Part shown: piece by piece, positions 46,001-53,592 of the stretch
How the letters are laid out: each line of letters starts with the position of its first letter
How positions within the stretch are numbered: the first letter of the stretch is position 1
Assembly: GCF_035688975.1 (NCBI RefSeq)
Contig: NZ_DASSMH010000014.1
Span: forward strand, 29,114-93,113
DNA length: 64,000 bases
From: CALMNV01 sp035688975
GTDB lineage: Bacteria > Actinomycetota > Actinomycetes > Actinomycetales > Dermatophilaceae
Reading direction: 5' to 3'
The notes under the pieces: generated by a model
What the model was told of the DNA's origin: nothing
What the model saw: the letters and a program-made list of their open reading frames with translations, nothing else
The model's database searches: none
Made by a program: the position numbers and the translations under genes

Positions 46001-46140
46001 GCATACGCCCACCCCCCGAGCCCGACGCTCGCGAGGGCCGCCACCGCGAGGCCGAGCGCGCGGCGGCGGCTCGGGACGTCGCGCTTGGGAGCGGGGGGCG
46101 GGGTCGACTCACTGACGGACCGGTTCGCCTGGGGCCTCAT
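43027..46140 (-). CDS. Large multi-helix membrane protein with split patatin lipase domain
   Basis: 1,037 residues. N-terminal part has about four helices. A patatin-like hydrolase then begins: oxyanion GGGIRSAS (273-280) and nucleophile elbow SVSGGG with Ser303. About 350 residues with several more transmembrane helices follow (GLLSGIVLLFAPAVVLGLAA and others). The second catalytic residue is Asp830 in HVTDGGHYENLG, far downstream. Such layouts occur in uncharacterised bacterial patatins; the membrane insert between Ser and Asp is striking. Lipid acyl hydrolase activity is inferred. It stands alone between ZIP and CPBP genes. Confidence 0.85.
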   Translation of the reverse strand: MRPQANRSVSESTPPPAPKRDVPSRRRALGLAVAALASVGLGGWAYAANAPALDMLAVELGGRSQYWPLPPGTEGAVAWDYVFIAGYGLALWLGTGSAGWVFWSPRAAQLARLGRVAAVVAVVADLIENLLLTAALRGVGDRGRVLDAVAAAATVKFSTVLPAAVVALLGVVVTLFRLWVARFGPYGDRHATHGWLADDIRVPEAVEIPPPEPSGRPTSPPTDSSAAPRPAEAAPHTEGTDESRWRRAYTVPGITGLAERTAATESVGVCLSGGGIRSASVAFGALQSLRAELRGADYLVSVSGGGYAAGAFAQLLTDAGDGQRLLDGATPVHDADAAYQAGSVEFDHVRRHSSYLADTAGRMLVALGVLARGLLSGIVLLFAPAVVLGLAAAWFYRSIPVATLPLLPRATPRANSAGVTTTVTPDLPFTMPPHAVAAVAVIGGVALGVWLVQLLAYSRLSVRAQRVYAWASRVSVVMTHIVGMVVLITVGIPVIVWLAARTISLVGASVQVGVSGWVGAVSLTYVASIASMLWRRLKTVRNAGLGKAAPATRIAVPRALVQLLLVIASLAVLVASWLLVFGVATVVTATDLAAGNVTTSLVQGAVLLAAVVVLGGFVDESSLSLHPFYRRRLATAFATRTLRAPTATGPATVAMPYHQRERTLLSSYATVADAARPFPEFVFAAAANLTGQHLTPSGLPAVSFTLGASWVGGPDIGWVRTTALESVAPPRLQRDLTVQAAVAISGAAVAAAMGRFSRWYQVLLAISGARLGAWLPNPLFLSAMREARDAQGRVLDWTMPGLPAIRRATYLLREVFNVHPVQERLLHVTDGGHYENLGIVELLRRRCTTIYCVDGGGDSPPTAPGLAEAIALAECELGVSITLHHPFHAEPGAGNPLVPQAPLTAVNSALAKEPVILGTFTYPAASGLPEGARTGTLLVGRALLWPEMPYGLLSYAAQHREFPHDSTGDQWFDDGQFTAYTRLGRALGVEMRRARQESREVSTPRRPRRPVLDGHAGPRGRPLPMRLTSPQPVSRAR

Positions 46141-46276
46141 CGAGCACGCTCCTTCCGGCTCGCTCCGGGGAGCGGGCAGGGCGGCCGCTGGCAGGCCACG
46201 CGGGAATCGGCCCTCGGGCCGACACCTCCATGATCCAGCGGGCCGGCCGTGGTGTCATCGTTTCGGGTCGGTCCCG

Positions 46277-46353
46277 GCCTGCGGCATACGGCCTGCGGCA
46301 TACGGCCGGGGCGGCGGCTCTCGGCGTCCTGCTGGTCCGTCCTGCTGGTCCGT
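46277..46353. repeat. Two short tandem duplications in an intergenic region
   Basis: A 14-bp unit gcctgcggcatacg is duplicated at 46277-46304 and a 13-bp unit cctgctggtccgt at 46328-46353. They fill most of the 235-bp divergent gap between the patatin and the CPBP protease. The first unit carries the GGCATACG motif common across the window. Apart from these I see no clear promoter. Confidence 0.6.
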
Positions 46354-46375
46354 GCACCCATGGGACACTGGAGTC

Positions 46376-47110
46376 GTGAGTAGCGCGGTGCAGACAGCTG
46401 GGGACCGGCGCCATCCCGCACGGGTGGCGACGATCGGCGTGGTCCTCGCGCTCGTCGGGCTCAACGTCGCCGACCACGTCCTCGCGTGGAACAGCCTGTG
46501 GCTCGGCCCGGCAGGAGCCCTCGCGCTGCTCGCCTACGCCCGGGCCGCTGGACTCACGTGGGCGCAGCTGGGCCTCGCCCGGCACACGCACGTCCGCGGC
46601 CTGAGGTGGGCCGGCGCGGTCATCGGCGTGGTCGCCCTCGGCTACCTGGCCGGCATCCTGCTGCCGCAGACCCGCACGGCCTTCCTCGACGCGCGCTACC
46701 ACCTTCCCCCGGCCGGCGCGCTGATGTCGGCCTTCGTCATCATCCCGGTCGGCACGATCCTCCTCGAGGAGGTGGCCTTCCGGTCGGTGCTCTGGGGGCT
46801 GTTGTCCCGGCACGCCCGGATGTGGCAGGTGCTCCTCGCCTCGTCAGCCCTCTTCGGCCTGTGGCACGTCCTGCCCGCCATGGCGACCGCCGCCGGCAAC
46901 CAGGCGATCGGCGCCGCCGTCGCGGGCCTCGGCCCCTTCGCCCGGTATGCCGTCGTCGGCGGCACGGTGGTCTTCACGGCCCTGGGCGGCGTGGTCGCCG
47001 GCGAGCTGCGCCGGCGCAGCGGGAGCCTCCTCGCGAGCATGGGGATGCACTGGGCGACCAACTCGCTCGGGGTGCTCTTCGGCCTGCTCGCGTGGCGCCT
47101 GGCGTCCTGA
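46376..47110 (+). CDS. CPBP-family intramembrane metalloprotease
   Basis: 244 residues, six to eight hydrophobic helices. The abortive-infection/CAAX protease motifs are intact: EEVAFRSVLWG, FGLWHVLPA and HWATNSLGVL, giving the Glu-Glu, His and His/Asn catalytic set. Bacterial members range from prenyl-protein proteases to bacteriocin immunity proteins; no such partner is nearby. GTG 46376 starts just before the first helix. Confidence 0.9.
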   Translation: MSSAVQTAGDRRHPARVATIGVVLALVGLNVADHVLAWNSLWLGPAGALALLAYARAAGLTWAQLGLARHTHVRGLRWAGAVIGVVALGYLAGILLPQTRTAFLDARYHLPPAGALMSAFVIIPVGTILLEEVAFRSVLWGLLSRHARMWQVLLASSALFGLWHVLPAMATAAGNQAIGAAVAGLGPFARYAVVGGTVVFTALGGVVAGELRRRSGSLLASMGMHWATNSLGVLFGLLAWRLAS

Positions 47111-47210
47111 GCGGGGGCGGCAGCCCGCACGCGCGGGGATGCGGCGTGGTCGGCGGGCCCCCGAGAGCGCCGGGTGGGAGCGCCGGGGGTGCACCTCTGA
47201 CGCGCGCGAT

Positions 47211-47240
47211 CCTGCGCGAAGTGTCGAGGTTTCGCGCAGG
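47211..47240. promoter_or_regulatory. Candidate operator: 10-bp inverted repeat before ROK gene
   Basis: cctgcgcgaa (47211-47220) and ttcgcgcagg (47231-47240) are perfect reverse complements with a 10-base spacer, so the arm centres are about two helical turns apart. It ends 21 bases before the ROK kinase GTG, over the probable promoter. A dimeric regulator such as the nearby DeoR-family protein is a candidate binder. Confidence 0.5.
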
Positions 47241-47261
47241 CTTGCGCATAGACTGCCGGAC

Positions 47262-48185
47262 GTGACGCGCACGGTGGTGGTCGGGATCGACGTCGGCGGG
47301 ACGCGGACCAAGGCCGCTCTCGTCACGGACAGCGGGGTCGTGCTGGCGCACGTGGTGCGAGCGACGCCGCCGGACATCGGCTCGCGCCTCGGGGTCCTCG
47401 CCGCCGAGACCGTGGCGGAGCTCGCCGCGTCGCCTGCCGGGCTGGCCGAGGGCGGGACACCGGCCGTCCGCGCCGTCGGCGTCGTCGTGCCCGGCCTCGT
47501 CGACGACGTGCACGGGGTGGGCGTGTGGTCGGTCAACCTCGGCTGGCGGGATCTCGACCTGCATGCGGCGGTCGCGACGCACGTCGACCTCCCGGTCGCC
47601 GTCGGGCACGACGTGCGGGCCGGGCTCCTCGCGGAGCACCGGCTGGGCGCGGCCCGCGGCGAGACCGACGCGCTGTTCGTCCCCATCGGCACCGGCATCG
47701 CCGGCGCCCTGCTGAGCGGCGGCCGGGTGCTCGCCGGGTCACCGTGGGCCGGCGAGATCGGCCACGTCACGGTCGTGCCGGACGGACCGCCGTGCGGCTG
47801 CGGGCGCCGCGGGTGCCTGGAGGCGGTCGCGAGCGCCGCCGCGATCGGCCGGCGGTGGACCGAGCTGTCGGGGGTGACCGGCGATGCCGAGGACGTCGCG
47901 GGTCGGGCCGACGCGGGCAACCCGCTGGCCCGCCGGATCTGGTCGGAGGCGGTCGAGGCCCTCGCCTGCGTCGTGGCCCCCGTCGTCGCGGCCGCCGGCA
48001 CGAGGCTCGTCGTCGTCGGCGGCGGGCTCGTGCAGGCGGGGGACACCCTGCTGCGACCCCTGCGGACCGCGTTGGCGGCCCGGCTGGGCCCGGCGCACGA
48101 CGTCGAGGTCACCGCCGCCGCCCTCGGCGACCGCGCCGGCTCGCTCGGCGCCGCACTGCTCGCGCTCGACCGGGTCGGGGCATGA
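47262..48185 (+). CDS. ROK-family sugar kinase
   Basis: 307 residues, cytoplasmic. Phosphate-binding GIDVGGTRTKAALV at the N-terminus, GVVVPGLVD, and the ROK zinc motif CGCGRRGCLE are present. There is no N-terminal helix-turn-helix, so it is a kinase rather than an XylR-type repressor. Substrates in the family are glucose, fructose, allose and N-acetyl amino sugars. Its stop overlaps the next start (ATGA), that of a truncated 1-phosphofructokinase-like gene. Confidence 0.9.
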   Translation: MTRTVVVGIDVGGTRTKAALVTDSGVVLAHVVRATPPDIGSRLGVLAAETVAELAASPAGLAEGGTPAVRAVGVVVPGLVDDVHGVGVWSVNLGWRDLDLHAAVATHVDLPVAVGHDVRAGLLAEHRLGAARGETDALFVPIGTGIAGALLSGGRVLAGSPWAGEIGHVTVVPDGPPCGCGRRGCLEAVASAAAIGRRWTELSGVTGDAEDVAGRADAGNPLARRIWSEAVEALACVVAPVVAAAGTRLVVVGGGLVQAGDTLLRPLRTALAARLGPAHDVEVTAAALGDRAGSLGAALLALDRVGA

Positions 48186-48376
48186 TCGTCACGGTCACGC
48201 CCAACCCGGCTCTCGACCTCACGTATGCCGTGCCCAGCCTGACGCCTGGGACCTCCCACCGCGTCGACCAGGTCCTCGAGCGCGCCGGCGGCAAGGGGAT
48301 CAACGCGGCCGGCGTCCTCGCCGCGATGGGCGTGCCGTGCGTGGCGCTCGTCCCCGTGGGGGGCCTCCCCGGGTCA
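48182..48376 (+). pseudogene. Truncated 1-phosphofructokinase-like PfkB gene
   Basis: An ATG overlapping the ROK stop begins MIVTVTPNPALDLTYAVPSL, then GGKGINAAGVLAAMGVPCVA and PVGGLPG, clearly the N-terminal 64 or so residues of a FruK/LacC-type PfkB kinase. Family resemblance ends near 48374, exactly where the stop codon of the opposite-strand SIS gene begins. The frame stays open to 48748 but there is only antisense of the SIS gene. The catalytic GAGD part is missing, so it cannot be an active kinase. Probably the scar of a rearrangement. Confidence 0.8.
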
Positions 48377-49273
48377 GGACAGCACGATGCTGCGGGTCAG
48401 CGAGCGCGGGCGGTCGGGATCGAGCCCCGCCCGCTCGGCCCGGTAGAGGCAGAAGCGGTGCAGGCGCACGAGGTCGGCCAGCGCGTCGACGTCACGGTGC
48501 TCGAAGTGCGCACCCGTGGACGTGACCTCTTCGGCCAACCCGTCCGGCACGTCGCCGAGGGCCCACGTCGCCCGACCCGGCGCCGCGATGCTGATGGGGC
48601 CGTGGCGGTACTCCATGGCGGGGTAGGCCTCGGCCCAGAACTGGCACGACTCCCGAAGCTTCAGGGCCGCCTCGTAGGCGATGCCCACCGTCCAGTCCCG
48701 GCCGAGGAACGTGACCTGCTCCACGTCCCGCAAGGCGCCCACCGCTGAGTCGAGCTCCTCCGCGAGCACGGCCCGCGCCTGGTCGATCGCGGCGCCCAGG
48801 TCCTCGCCCAGCGAGGCGCGCAGCAGGGCCAGGGTGGTCGTGGCGAACCGGGTCTGCACGACCGACTGCTCGTCGACGTCGTCGAGCAGCACCGTCGTCG
48901 CCGAGCGTTCGGCCACCGGCGTCCCAGCCGTGGCGACGATGCTGACGTGGGGGGTCCCGGCCTGACGAAGCGCGTCGATGACCGCCATCACCTCGGTCGT
49001 CGTCCCGGAGCGGCTGATGACGACGACGCGGTCATATCCGCGCGCGAGACGGTGCTCGCTCGCGGCATACGCGTCGGTCACGCCCTGACCGCGTGACTCG
49101 CGCGCGGCGGCATACGCCTGACCCATGAACCACGACGTGCCGCAGCCGATCGTCGCGACCCGCTCGCCGGGCTGTGGCAGCACCGCGGCGAGCCGCGGCA
49201 GGCGCTCCAGAGCGCGGGCCCAGTCGTCGGGTTGGGTCGCGACCTCGGTCGCGAGGTGGCTCGGCTGCGGCAT
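48374..49273 (-). CDS. SIS-domain sugar isomerase/deaminase
   Basis: 299 residues with two sugar-isomerase (SIS) domains, like the isomerase half of GlmS or AgaS/FrlB proteins. Substrate-binding CGTSWFMGQAYAA and SRSGTTTEVMAV (first SIS) and FLGRDWTVGIAYEAALKLRE with EAYPAMEYRHGP (second SIS) are visible. It probably removes or isomerises the amino group of an amino-sugar or fructosamine phosphate. It is divergent from the DeoR regulator and lies near the third sugar importer. Confidence 0.88.
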   Translation of the reverse strand: MPQPSHLATEVATQPDDWARALERLPRLAAVLPQPGERVATIGCGTSWFMGQAYAAARESRGQGVTDAYAASEHRLARGYDRVVVISRSGTTTEVMAVIDALRQAGTPHVSIVATAGTPVAERSATTVLLDDVDEQSVVQTRFATTTLALLRASLGEDLGAAIDQARAVLAEELDSAVGALRDVEQVTFLGRDWTVGIAYEAALKLRESCQFWAEAYPAMEYRHGPISIAAPGRATWALGDVPDGLAEEVTSTGAHFEHRDVDALADLVRLHRFCLYRAERAGLDPDRPRSLTRSIVLS

Positions 49274-49342
49274 GCCCGGCTCCGATGGTGGTCGAGGTGA
49301 GTGTCTGTGCGCGGTTCACACCCTAAGCGAGCACAGTCAGGC

Positions 49343-50269
49343 ATGTCCACCGCCCCCGCGGCGCGGTATGGTCGCGTCGTGTCCGACTCCGTCCGTGACT
49401 CGATCCGTGACTCGATCCGTGACTCCAGCGGTGACTCCAGCGGTGACTCCAGCGGGGCCTCGATGCGTGCCGACGCGGCGGGCGAGGCGGCCCCCAGCCG
49501 CGCCGGTCGGTGGTCGGCGATGCTGGATCGCCTGGCGACCACGGGGCGTCTCGGCGTCGGTGAGGCGGCCGAGCTGCTCGGCGTGTCCGAGGCGACGATC
49601 CGGCGGGACTTCGCCGAGCTCGTGCGGCGCCAGCTCGCGACCCGCAACCACGGAGGCGTCGTCGCCACCTCGGTCGCCTACGAGCTGCCCTACCGCTACC
49701 GCAGCACCCAACGCGACGACGCGCGCACGCGGGTGGCGGCGGCGGCCGCCGCGCTCGTGCAGCCCGGCCAGGTCGTCGGGCTCAACGGCGGCACGACGAC
49801 GACCGCGACGGCGCGCGCCCTCGCGTCCCGGGAGGATCTCGCCGAGGGCGGGGAGACCACCATCGTCACCAACGCCCTCAACATCGCCACGGAGGCGGTC
49901 CTGCGACCGCACGTGCAGTGCGTGTCCCTCGGTGGCGTCGCGCGCCCGGAGTCCTACGAGGTGACCGGGCCGCTGGCCATCCTCGTGCTGCAGCAGCTGT
50001 GGCTCGACGTCGCCATCGTCGGCGTCAACGGGTTGACGGCGCGGGAGGGCGCGACGTGCCGGCACGAGGACGAGGCGGCCATCATCCGAGCGATGATCGA
50101 GCGGTCGAAGAGCGTCATCTGCGTCGCCACCGGCGACAAGATCGGGGTGCGCACGTTCGCCTCGATCAGCCCGGCGTCCCGCCTCGACGACCTCGTCACG
50201 ACCCACGGCGCAGATGCCGACGAGATCGCAGCCCTGCGTGCCGCCGGCGTGCGGGTGCACGTCGTGTGA
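49343..50269 (+). CDS. DeoR/GlpR-family sugar regulator
   Basis: About 308 residues. Helix-turn-helix LGVGEAAELLGVSEATIRRD at about residues 58-77 and a DeoR phosphosugar-sensor domain (GLNGGTTTTATARAL, VTNALNIATE, DVAIVGVNGL). The start is uncertain: ATG 49343, GTG 49379 or ATG 49463, since the N-terminal tail is a repetitive DSIRDSSGDSSG stretch encoded by tandem repeats. It is placed between the SIS isomerase (divergent) and the importer operon and likely controls both. Confidence 0.85.
   Translation: MSTAPAARYGRVVSDSVRDSIRDSIRDSSGDSSGDSSGASMRADAAGEAAPSRAGRWSAMLDRLATTGRLGVGEAAELLGVSEATIRRDFAELVRRQLATRNHGGVVATSVAYELPYRYRSTQRDDARTRVAAAAAALVQPGQVVGLNGGTTTTATARALASREDLAEGGETTIVTNALNIATEAVLRPHVQCVSLGGVARPESYEVTGPLAILVLQQLWLDVAIVGVNGLTAREGATCRHEDEAAIIRAMIERSKSVICVATGDKIGVRTFASISPASRLDDLVTTHGADADEIAALRAAGVRVHVV
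49385..49456 (+). repeat. Six 12-bp tandem repeats inside the DeoR gene
   Basis: Units gactccgtccgt, gactcgatccgt (twice) and gactccagcggt (twice, then once ending in g) run head to tail from 49385 to 49456. Being a multiple of three they encode a flexible tail of Asp-Ser-Ile-Arg and Asp-Ser-Ser-Gly units before the DNA-binding domain. Copy number could vary without a frameshift. Confidence 0.85.
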
Positions 50270-50346
50270 GTGGCCAGGAGGCCGCTGCCGAGCGGTATCG
50301 GTGCGTGATTGTGACCGGATTGACGAAACTCTGCTCATCATTGCGC

Positions 50347-50376
50347 TTGCGGACGGGCGGCTGCCCGCTCTAGTTT
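50347..50376 (+). promoter_or_regulatory. Candidate promoter with spacer palindrome ahead of third importer
   Basis: TTGCGG (50347) and TAGTTT (50371) are 18 bases apart, 74 bases before the binding-protein ATG. The spacer holds the small inverted repeat cgggc-ggct-gcccg (50354-50367), a plausible repressor site. An alternative -35 (TTGACG) lies at about 50320. Consistent with control by the adjacent DeoR-type regulator; inferred only. Confidence 0.4.
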
Positions 50377-50449
50377 GGGCGTCACCGCGGCGGGCGTGGC
50401 CACGACGACGTGCCCTCGAAGGCCCCGCGGTACCGATCCAAGGAGAGAC

Positions 50450-51721
50450 ATGAGGTCAGCAAGGACATCCGTCGCCCTCGCCGGCGCGGCGATCACTGCC
50501 CTCGCCCTCGGCGCCTGTGGTGGCGGCACCGGGGCGGGCACGGCGCCGGGGGCCGCGGGGACCCAGGGCGGGGCCGCCGGGGAGGCCAAGTCGATCAAGC
50601 TCGTCGCCGCCGAGTACTCGAAGACGAACACGAAGGCCTTCTGGGACGCGTTCGCCAAGACGTACAAGGACAAGACCGGCTACACCCTCGAGGTGCAGGT
50701 CGTCAGCTGGGACAACATCGACCAGCAGTCCTCGACGATGATCCAGAACAACCAGCCCCCGGACATCCTCAACCTCAACGCCTACGCGAGCTATGCCAAG
50801 GACGGGCTGCTCTACAGCGCCGACGAGGTGCTGCCCGAGACGGTCAAGTCCGACGTCCTCGACACGTTCGTCAAGTACGGCACCTACAACGGCAAGTTCT
50901 ACGGCTTCCCCGACCTGTCCTCCGCCCGGGCCCTGTTCTACAACAAGACGCTGTTCAAGCAGGCGGGCATCAACGAGCCCCCGAAGACGTGGGCCGAGCT
51001 GGCCGAGGACGCGAAGAAGATCAGTGCTCTCGGCGGCGGAACGGCCGGCTACGCGCTACCGCTCGGCCCGGAGGAGGCCCAGGGCGAGTTCTCCATGTGG
51101 CTGTTCAACAACGGCGGCCAGTGGAAGGAGGGCGGCAAGTGGGTGATCAACTCGGACAAGAACGTCGAGACGCTGACCTTCCTCAAGAAGCTCACCGACG
51201 ACAAGGTCACGCAGAACAACCCCGCCCGCACCAACCGGGCCGACGCCTTCGACCTGTTCAAGTCCGGCAAGGCAGGCATGGTCGTCGGGTTCAGCCCCCT
51301 CGCCGCGGCCCTCGACGCGGACAAGAAGGTCGACTACGGGGTCGCGGCGTTCCCGTCCAACACCGGTGGCGCGAGCAAGACCTTCGGTGTCACCGACTAC
51401 CTCATGGCGTTCAAGAAGCCCGGGAACGACAAGGCGGTCAAGGCCTTCTACGACCTCTACTACCAGCCGGACCAGGTCAACACCTTCATCAAGAACGAGG
51501 GCTTCCTGCCCGTCACGAAGACCGGCCTCGAGAAGTTCAAGGGCGACCAGAAGCTCAAGGTCTACCTCGAGACCCTGCCCAACGCCCAGCTGACGCCGAC
51601 CGACGACCCGACGTGGGACAAGATCAAGCTGGCGGTGCAGCAGAACCTCGGCAGCGCCATGACCGGTGACCCCAAGGCGGTGCTCGACAAGCTGCAGCAG
51701 ACGGCCGAAGCCGGCGGCTGA
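50450..51721 (+). CDS. Sugar-binding lipoprotein of third ABC importer
   Basis: 423-residue family 1 solute-binding protein. Signal peptide with lipobox LGAC (Cys about residue 25), Gly/Ala-rich linker, then binding domain (FWDAFAKTYKDKTGYTLEVQ, then NNQPPDILNLNAYASYAKDG). ATG 50450 follows AAGGAGAG. It heads an operon with two permeases. Neighbouring SIS isomerase and ROK kinase suggest an amino-sugar or related substrate. Confidence 0.9.
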   Translation: MRSARTSVALAGAAITALALGACGGGTGAGTAPGAAGTQGGAAGEAKSIKLVAAEYSKTNTKAFWDAFAKTYKDKTGYTLEVQVVSWDNIDQQSSTMIQNNQPPDILNLNAYASYAKDGLLYSADEVLPETVKSDVLDTFVKYGTYNGKFYGFPDLSSARALFYNKTLFKQAGINEPPKTWAELAEDAKKISALGGGTAGYALPLGPEEAQGEFSMWLFNNGGQWKEGGKWVINSDKNVETLTFLKKLTDDKVTQNNPARTNRADAFDLFKSGKAGMVVGFSPLAAALDADKKVDYGVAAFPSNTGGASKTFGVTDYLMAFKKPGNDKAVKAFYDLYYQPDQVNTFIKNEGFLPVTKTGLEKFKGDQKLKVYLETLPNAQLTPTDDPTWDKIKLAVQQNLGSAMTGDPKAVLDKLQQTAEAGG

Positions 51722-51724
51722 CCG

Positions 51725-52699
51725 GTGCAGGACGCGATGTCGACGCCGGCCCCGGCACCTCTCGCCGGGACCGGCGGCCGACCCCGGCGACGCCGGCCCC
51801 GCGCGGGGCAGGTCGGGCGGGTCCGACCGGCCGTGGCGCTGCTCTGGCTCGCCCCGGCCCTCGCCCTCATCGTCGGGGTCGTCCTCTATCCGGCGGTCAA
51901 GCTCTTCGACGCCTCCCGCGGGGCGTTCTCCATCACCGGGCTGCGCCGGGGCGATGCGGGCTGGGACAACTACACCAAGGTCCTCGACCACCCCGACCTG
52001 CGCCAGGTCCTGACCAACACGGTCGTCTGGGTCGTCGCCGTCGTCGCGGTGACGATCCTGCTCAGCCTCGCCCTCGCCCAGTTCCTGGTGAAGCAGTTCC
52101 CCGGACGGCGGTTCGTCCGCTGGGCCGTCATCGTGCCCTGGGCCGCCTCGCTCATCATCACCAGCCAGCTGTTCGTCCTGCTCTACGACTACAACTACGG
52201 CGTGCTCAACCACGTGCTGCTGCGGCTGGGGGTGCTGAGCCAGCCGATCGACTTCCTCGGCAACGACAGCTGGACGATGTTCTCGATGGTCGTCGTCGGC
52301 GTCTTCGTCTCGCTGCCCTTCACGATCTTCGTCTTCATCGCCGGGCTGGGCGCTCTGCCCACCGACGTCATGGAGGCCGCGACCGTCGACGGCGCGTCGC
52401 CGTGGCAGCGCTACCGGCACATCACGCTGCCGCTCCTGCGGCCCGCGCTCATGGTGGCCACGGTCCTCAACGTGATCTACGTCTTCAACAGCTTCCCCAT
52501 CATCTACACCCTCAACGACCGCAACCCGGGATACCTGCACGACACGACGATCACGTTCATGTACAAGCTGGCCTTCAAGAGCCAGGAGAAGGACGTCGGG
52601 ATGTCCGCCGCGGCCGGCGTCTTCAACGTCGTGCTCATCCTCGTCGTCGTGGCGATCTACCTCCGGATCATCAACTGGCGCGAGGAGGCGACCCGATGA
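51725..52699 (+). CDS. Sugar ABC transporter permease (MalF type)
   Basis: 324 residues. Cytoplasmic Arg/Pro-rich N-terminus, first helix VALLWLAPALALIVGVVLYP, EAA loop MEAATVDGASPWQRYRHITLP. GTG 51725 lies 3 bases after the binding-protein stop; an ATG at 51737 is possible. Its stop overlaps the next permease (ATGA). Confidence 0.9.
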   Translation: MQDAMSTPAPAPLAGTGGRPRRRRPRAGQVGRVRPAVALLWLAPALALIVGVVLYPAVKLFDASRGAFSITGLRRGDAGWDNYTKVLDHPDLRQVLTNTVVWVVAVVAVTILLSLALAQFLVKQFPGRRFVRWAVIVPWAASLIITSQLFVLLYDYNYGVLNHVLLRLGVLSQPIDFLGNDSWTMFSMVVVGVFVSLPFTIFVFIAGLGALPTDVMEAATVDGASPWQRYRHITLPLLRPALMVATVLNVIYVFNSFPIIYTLNDRNPGYLHDTTITFMYKLAFKSQEKDVGMSAAAGVFNVVLILVVVAIYLRIINWREEATR

Positions 52700-53574
52700 C
52701 CGCCACCACCAGCGCCCCACCGAGCACACCGGCATACCGGCCGGCGCCGCGCCGACGACGGGACCGCCGCGTGCCCATGGCGGTCGGTGGCGCGCTCGTC
52801 GCGCTCCTGTTCCTCGCGCCCTACCTGGTGATGGTGCTCGACTCGCTGCGCACGAGCACCGACGTGAAGACGACGCCGACCTCGATCCTGCCGCGCGTGT
52901 GGCAGTGGGACACCTACGCCCAGGTGCTCGGCGACGACCGCTTCCTCGCGTGGCTCAAGACGTCGCTGCTCGTCGCCACCGGTTCGACGGTCATCGTCAT
53001 CCTCGTGGCCATCCCGGCGGCCTTCATGACGGCCCGGCACCGGTTCCCCGGGCGCACCGCCTTCCTGCTCCTCGTCCTCGTGACCCAGATGTTCGCGCCC
53101 ACCTCGCTCGTCGTGGGCCTCTACCGCGAGTTCTTCGAGCTCAACCTCATCAACACGTATGCCGCGCTCATCGTCACCAACGCGGCGTTCAACCTGGCCT
53201 TCGCGATCTGGATCCTGCACGGCTTCTTCTCGTCCATCCCCACCGAGGTCGAGGAGGCCGCGGCGCTCGACGGTGCCGGCCGGGTGCAGACGCTGCGGCG
53301 TGTCATGCTCCCGCTCACCCTGCCGGGCCTCGTCACGGCGACGATCTTCACCTTCATCGCCGCGTGGAACGAGTACGTCGTCGCGCTGACGCTCATGATC
53401 GACGACGCGAAGAAGCCGCTGACCGTCGGGATGCGGGCCTACATCACCGGCTACGAGCAGCACTGGGACCAGCTCTTCGCCGCGTCGGTGATCGCCGTCG
53501 TCCCCGTCGTGCTGCTCTTCGCCGCGATCGAGAAGCACCTCGTCGGCGGGCTCACCGCCGGCAGCGTCAAGTAG
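52696..53574 (+). CDS. Sugar ABC transporter permease (MalG type)
   Basis: 292 residues, six helices, EAA loop EVEEAAALDGAGRVQTLRRV. It starts by ATGA overlap and ends the operon, converging with the histidine kinase gene 18 bases further on. As with the other two importers here, no cognate ATPase is encoded nearby. Confidence 0.9.
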   Translation: MTATTSAPPSTPAYRPAPRRRRDRRVPMAVGGALVALLFLAPYLVMVLDSLRTSTDVKTTPTSILPRVWQWDTYAQVLGDDRFLAWLKTSLLVATGSTVIVILVAIPAAFMTARHRFPGRTAFLLLVLVTQMFAPTSLVVGLYREFFELNLINTYAALIVTNAAFNLAFAIWILHGFFSSIPTEVEEAAALDGAGRVQTLRRVMLPLTLPGLVTATIFTFIAAWNEYVVALTLMIDDAKKPLTVGMRAYITGYEQHWDQLFAASVIAVVPVVLLFAAIEKHLVGGLTAGSVK

Positions 53575-53592
53575 CCGCGTCCCGCGGCCGAG

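Noticed and set aside
46376..47110. CPBP protease as bacteriocin immunity or phage defence gene
   Set aside because: No bacteriocin precursor, transporter or defence genes are adjacent. The family is too broad for this assignment.
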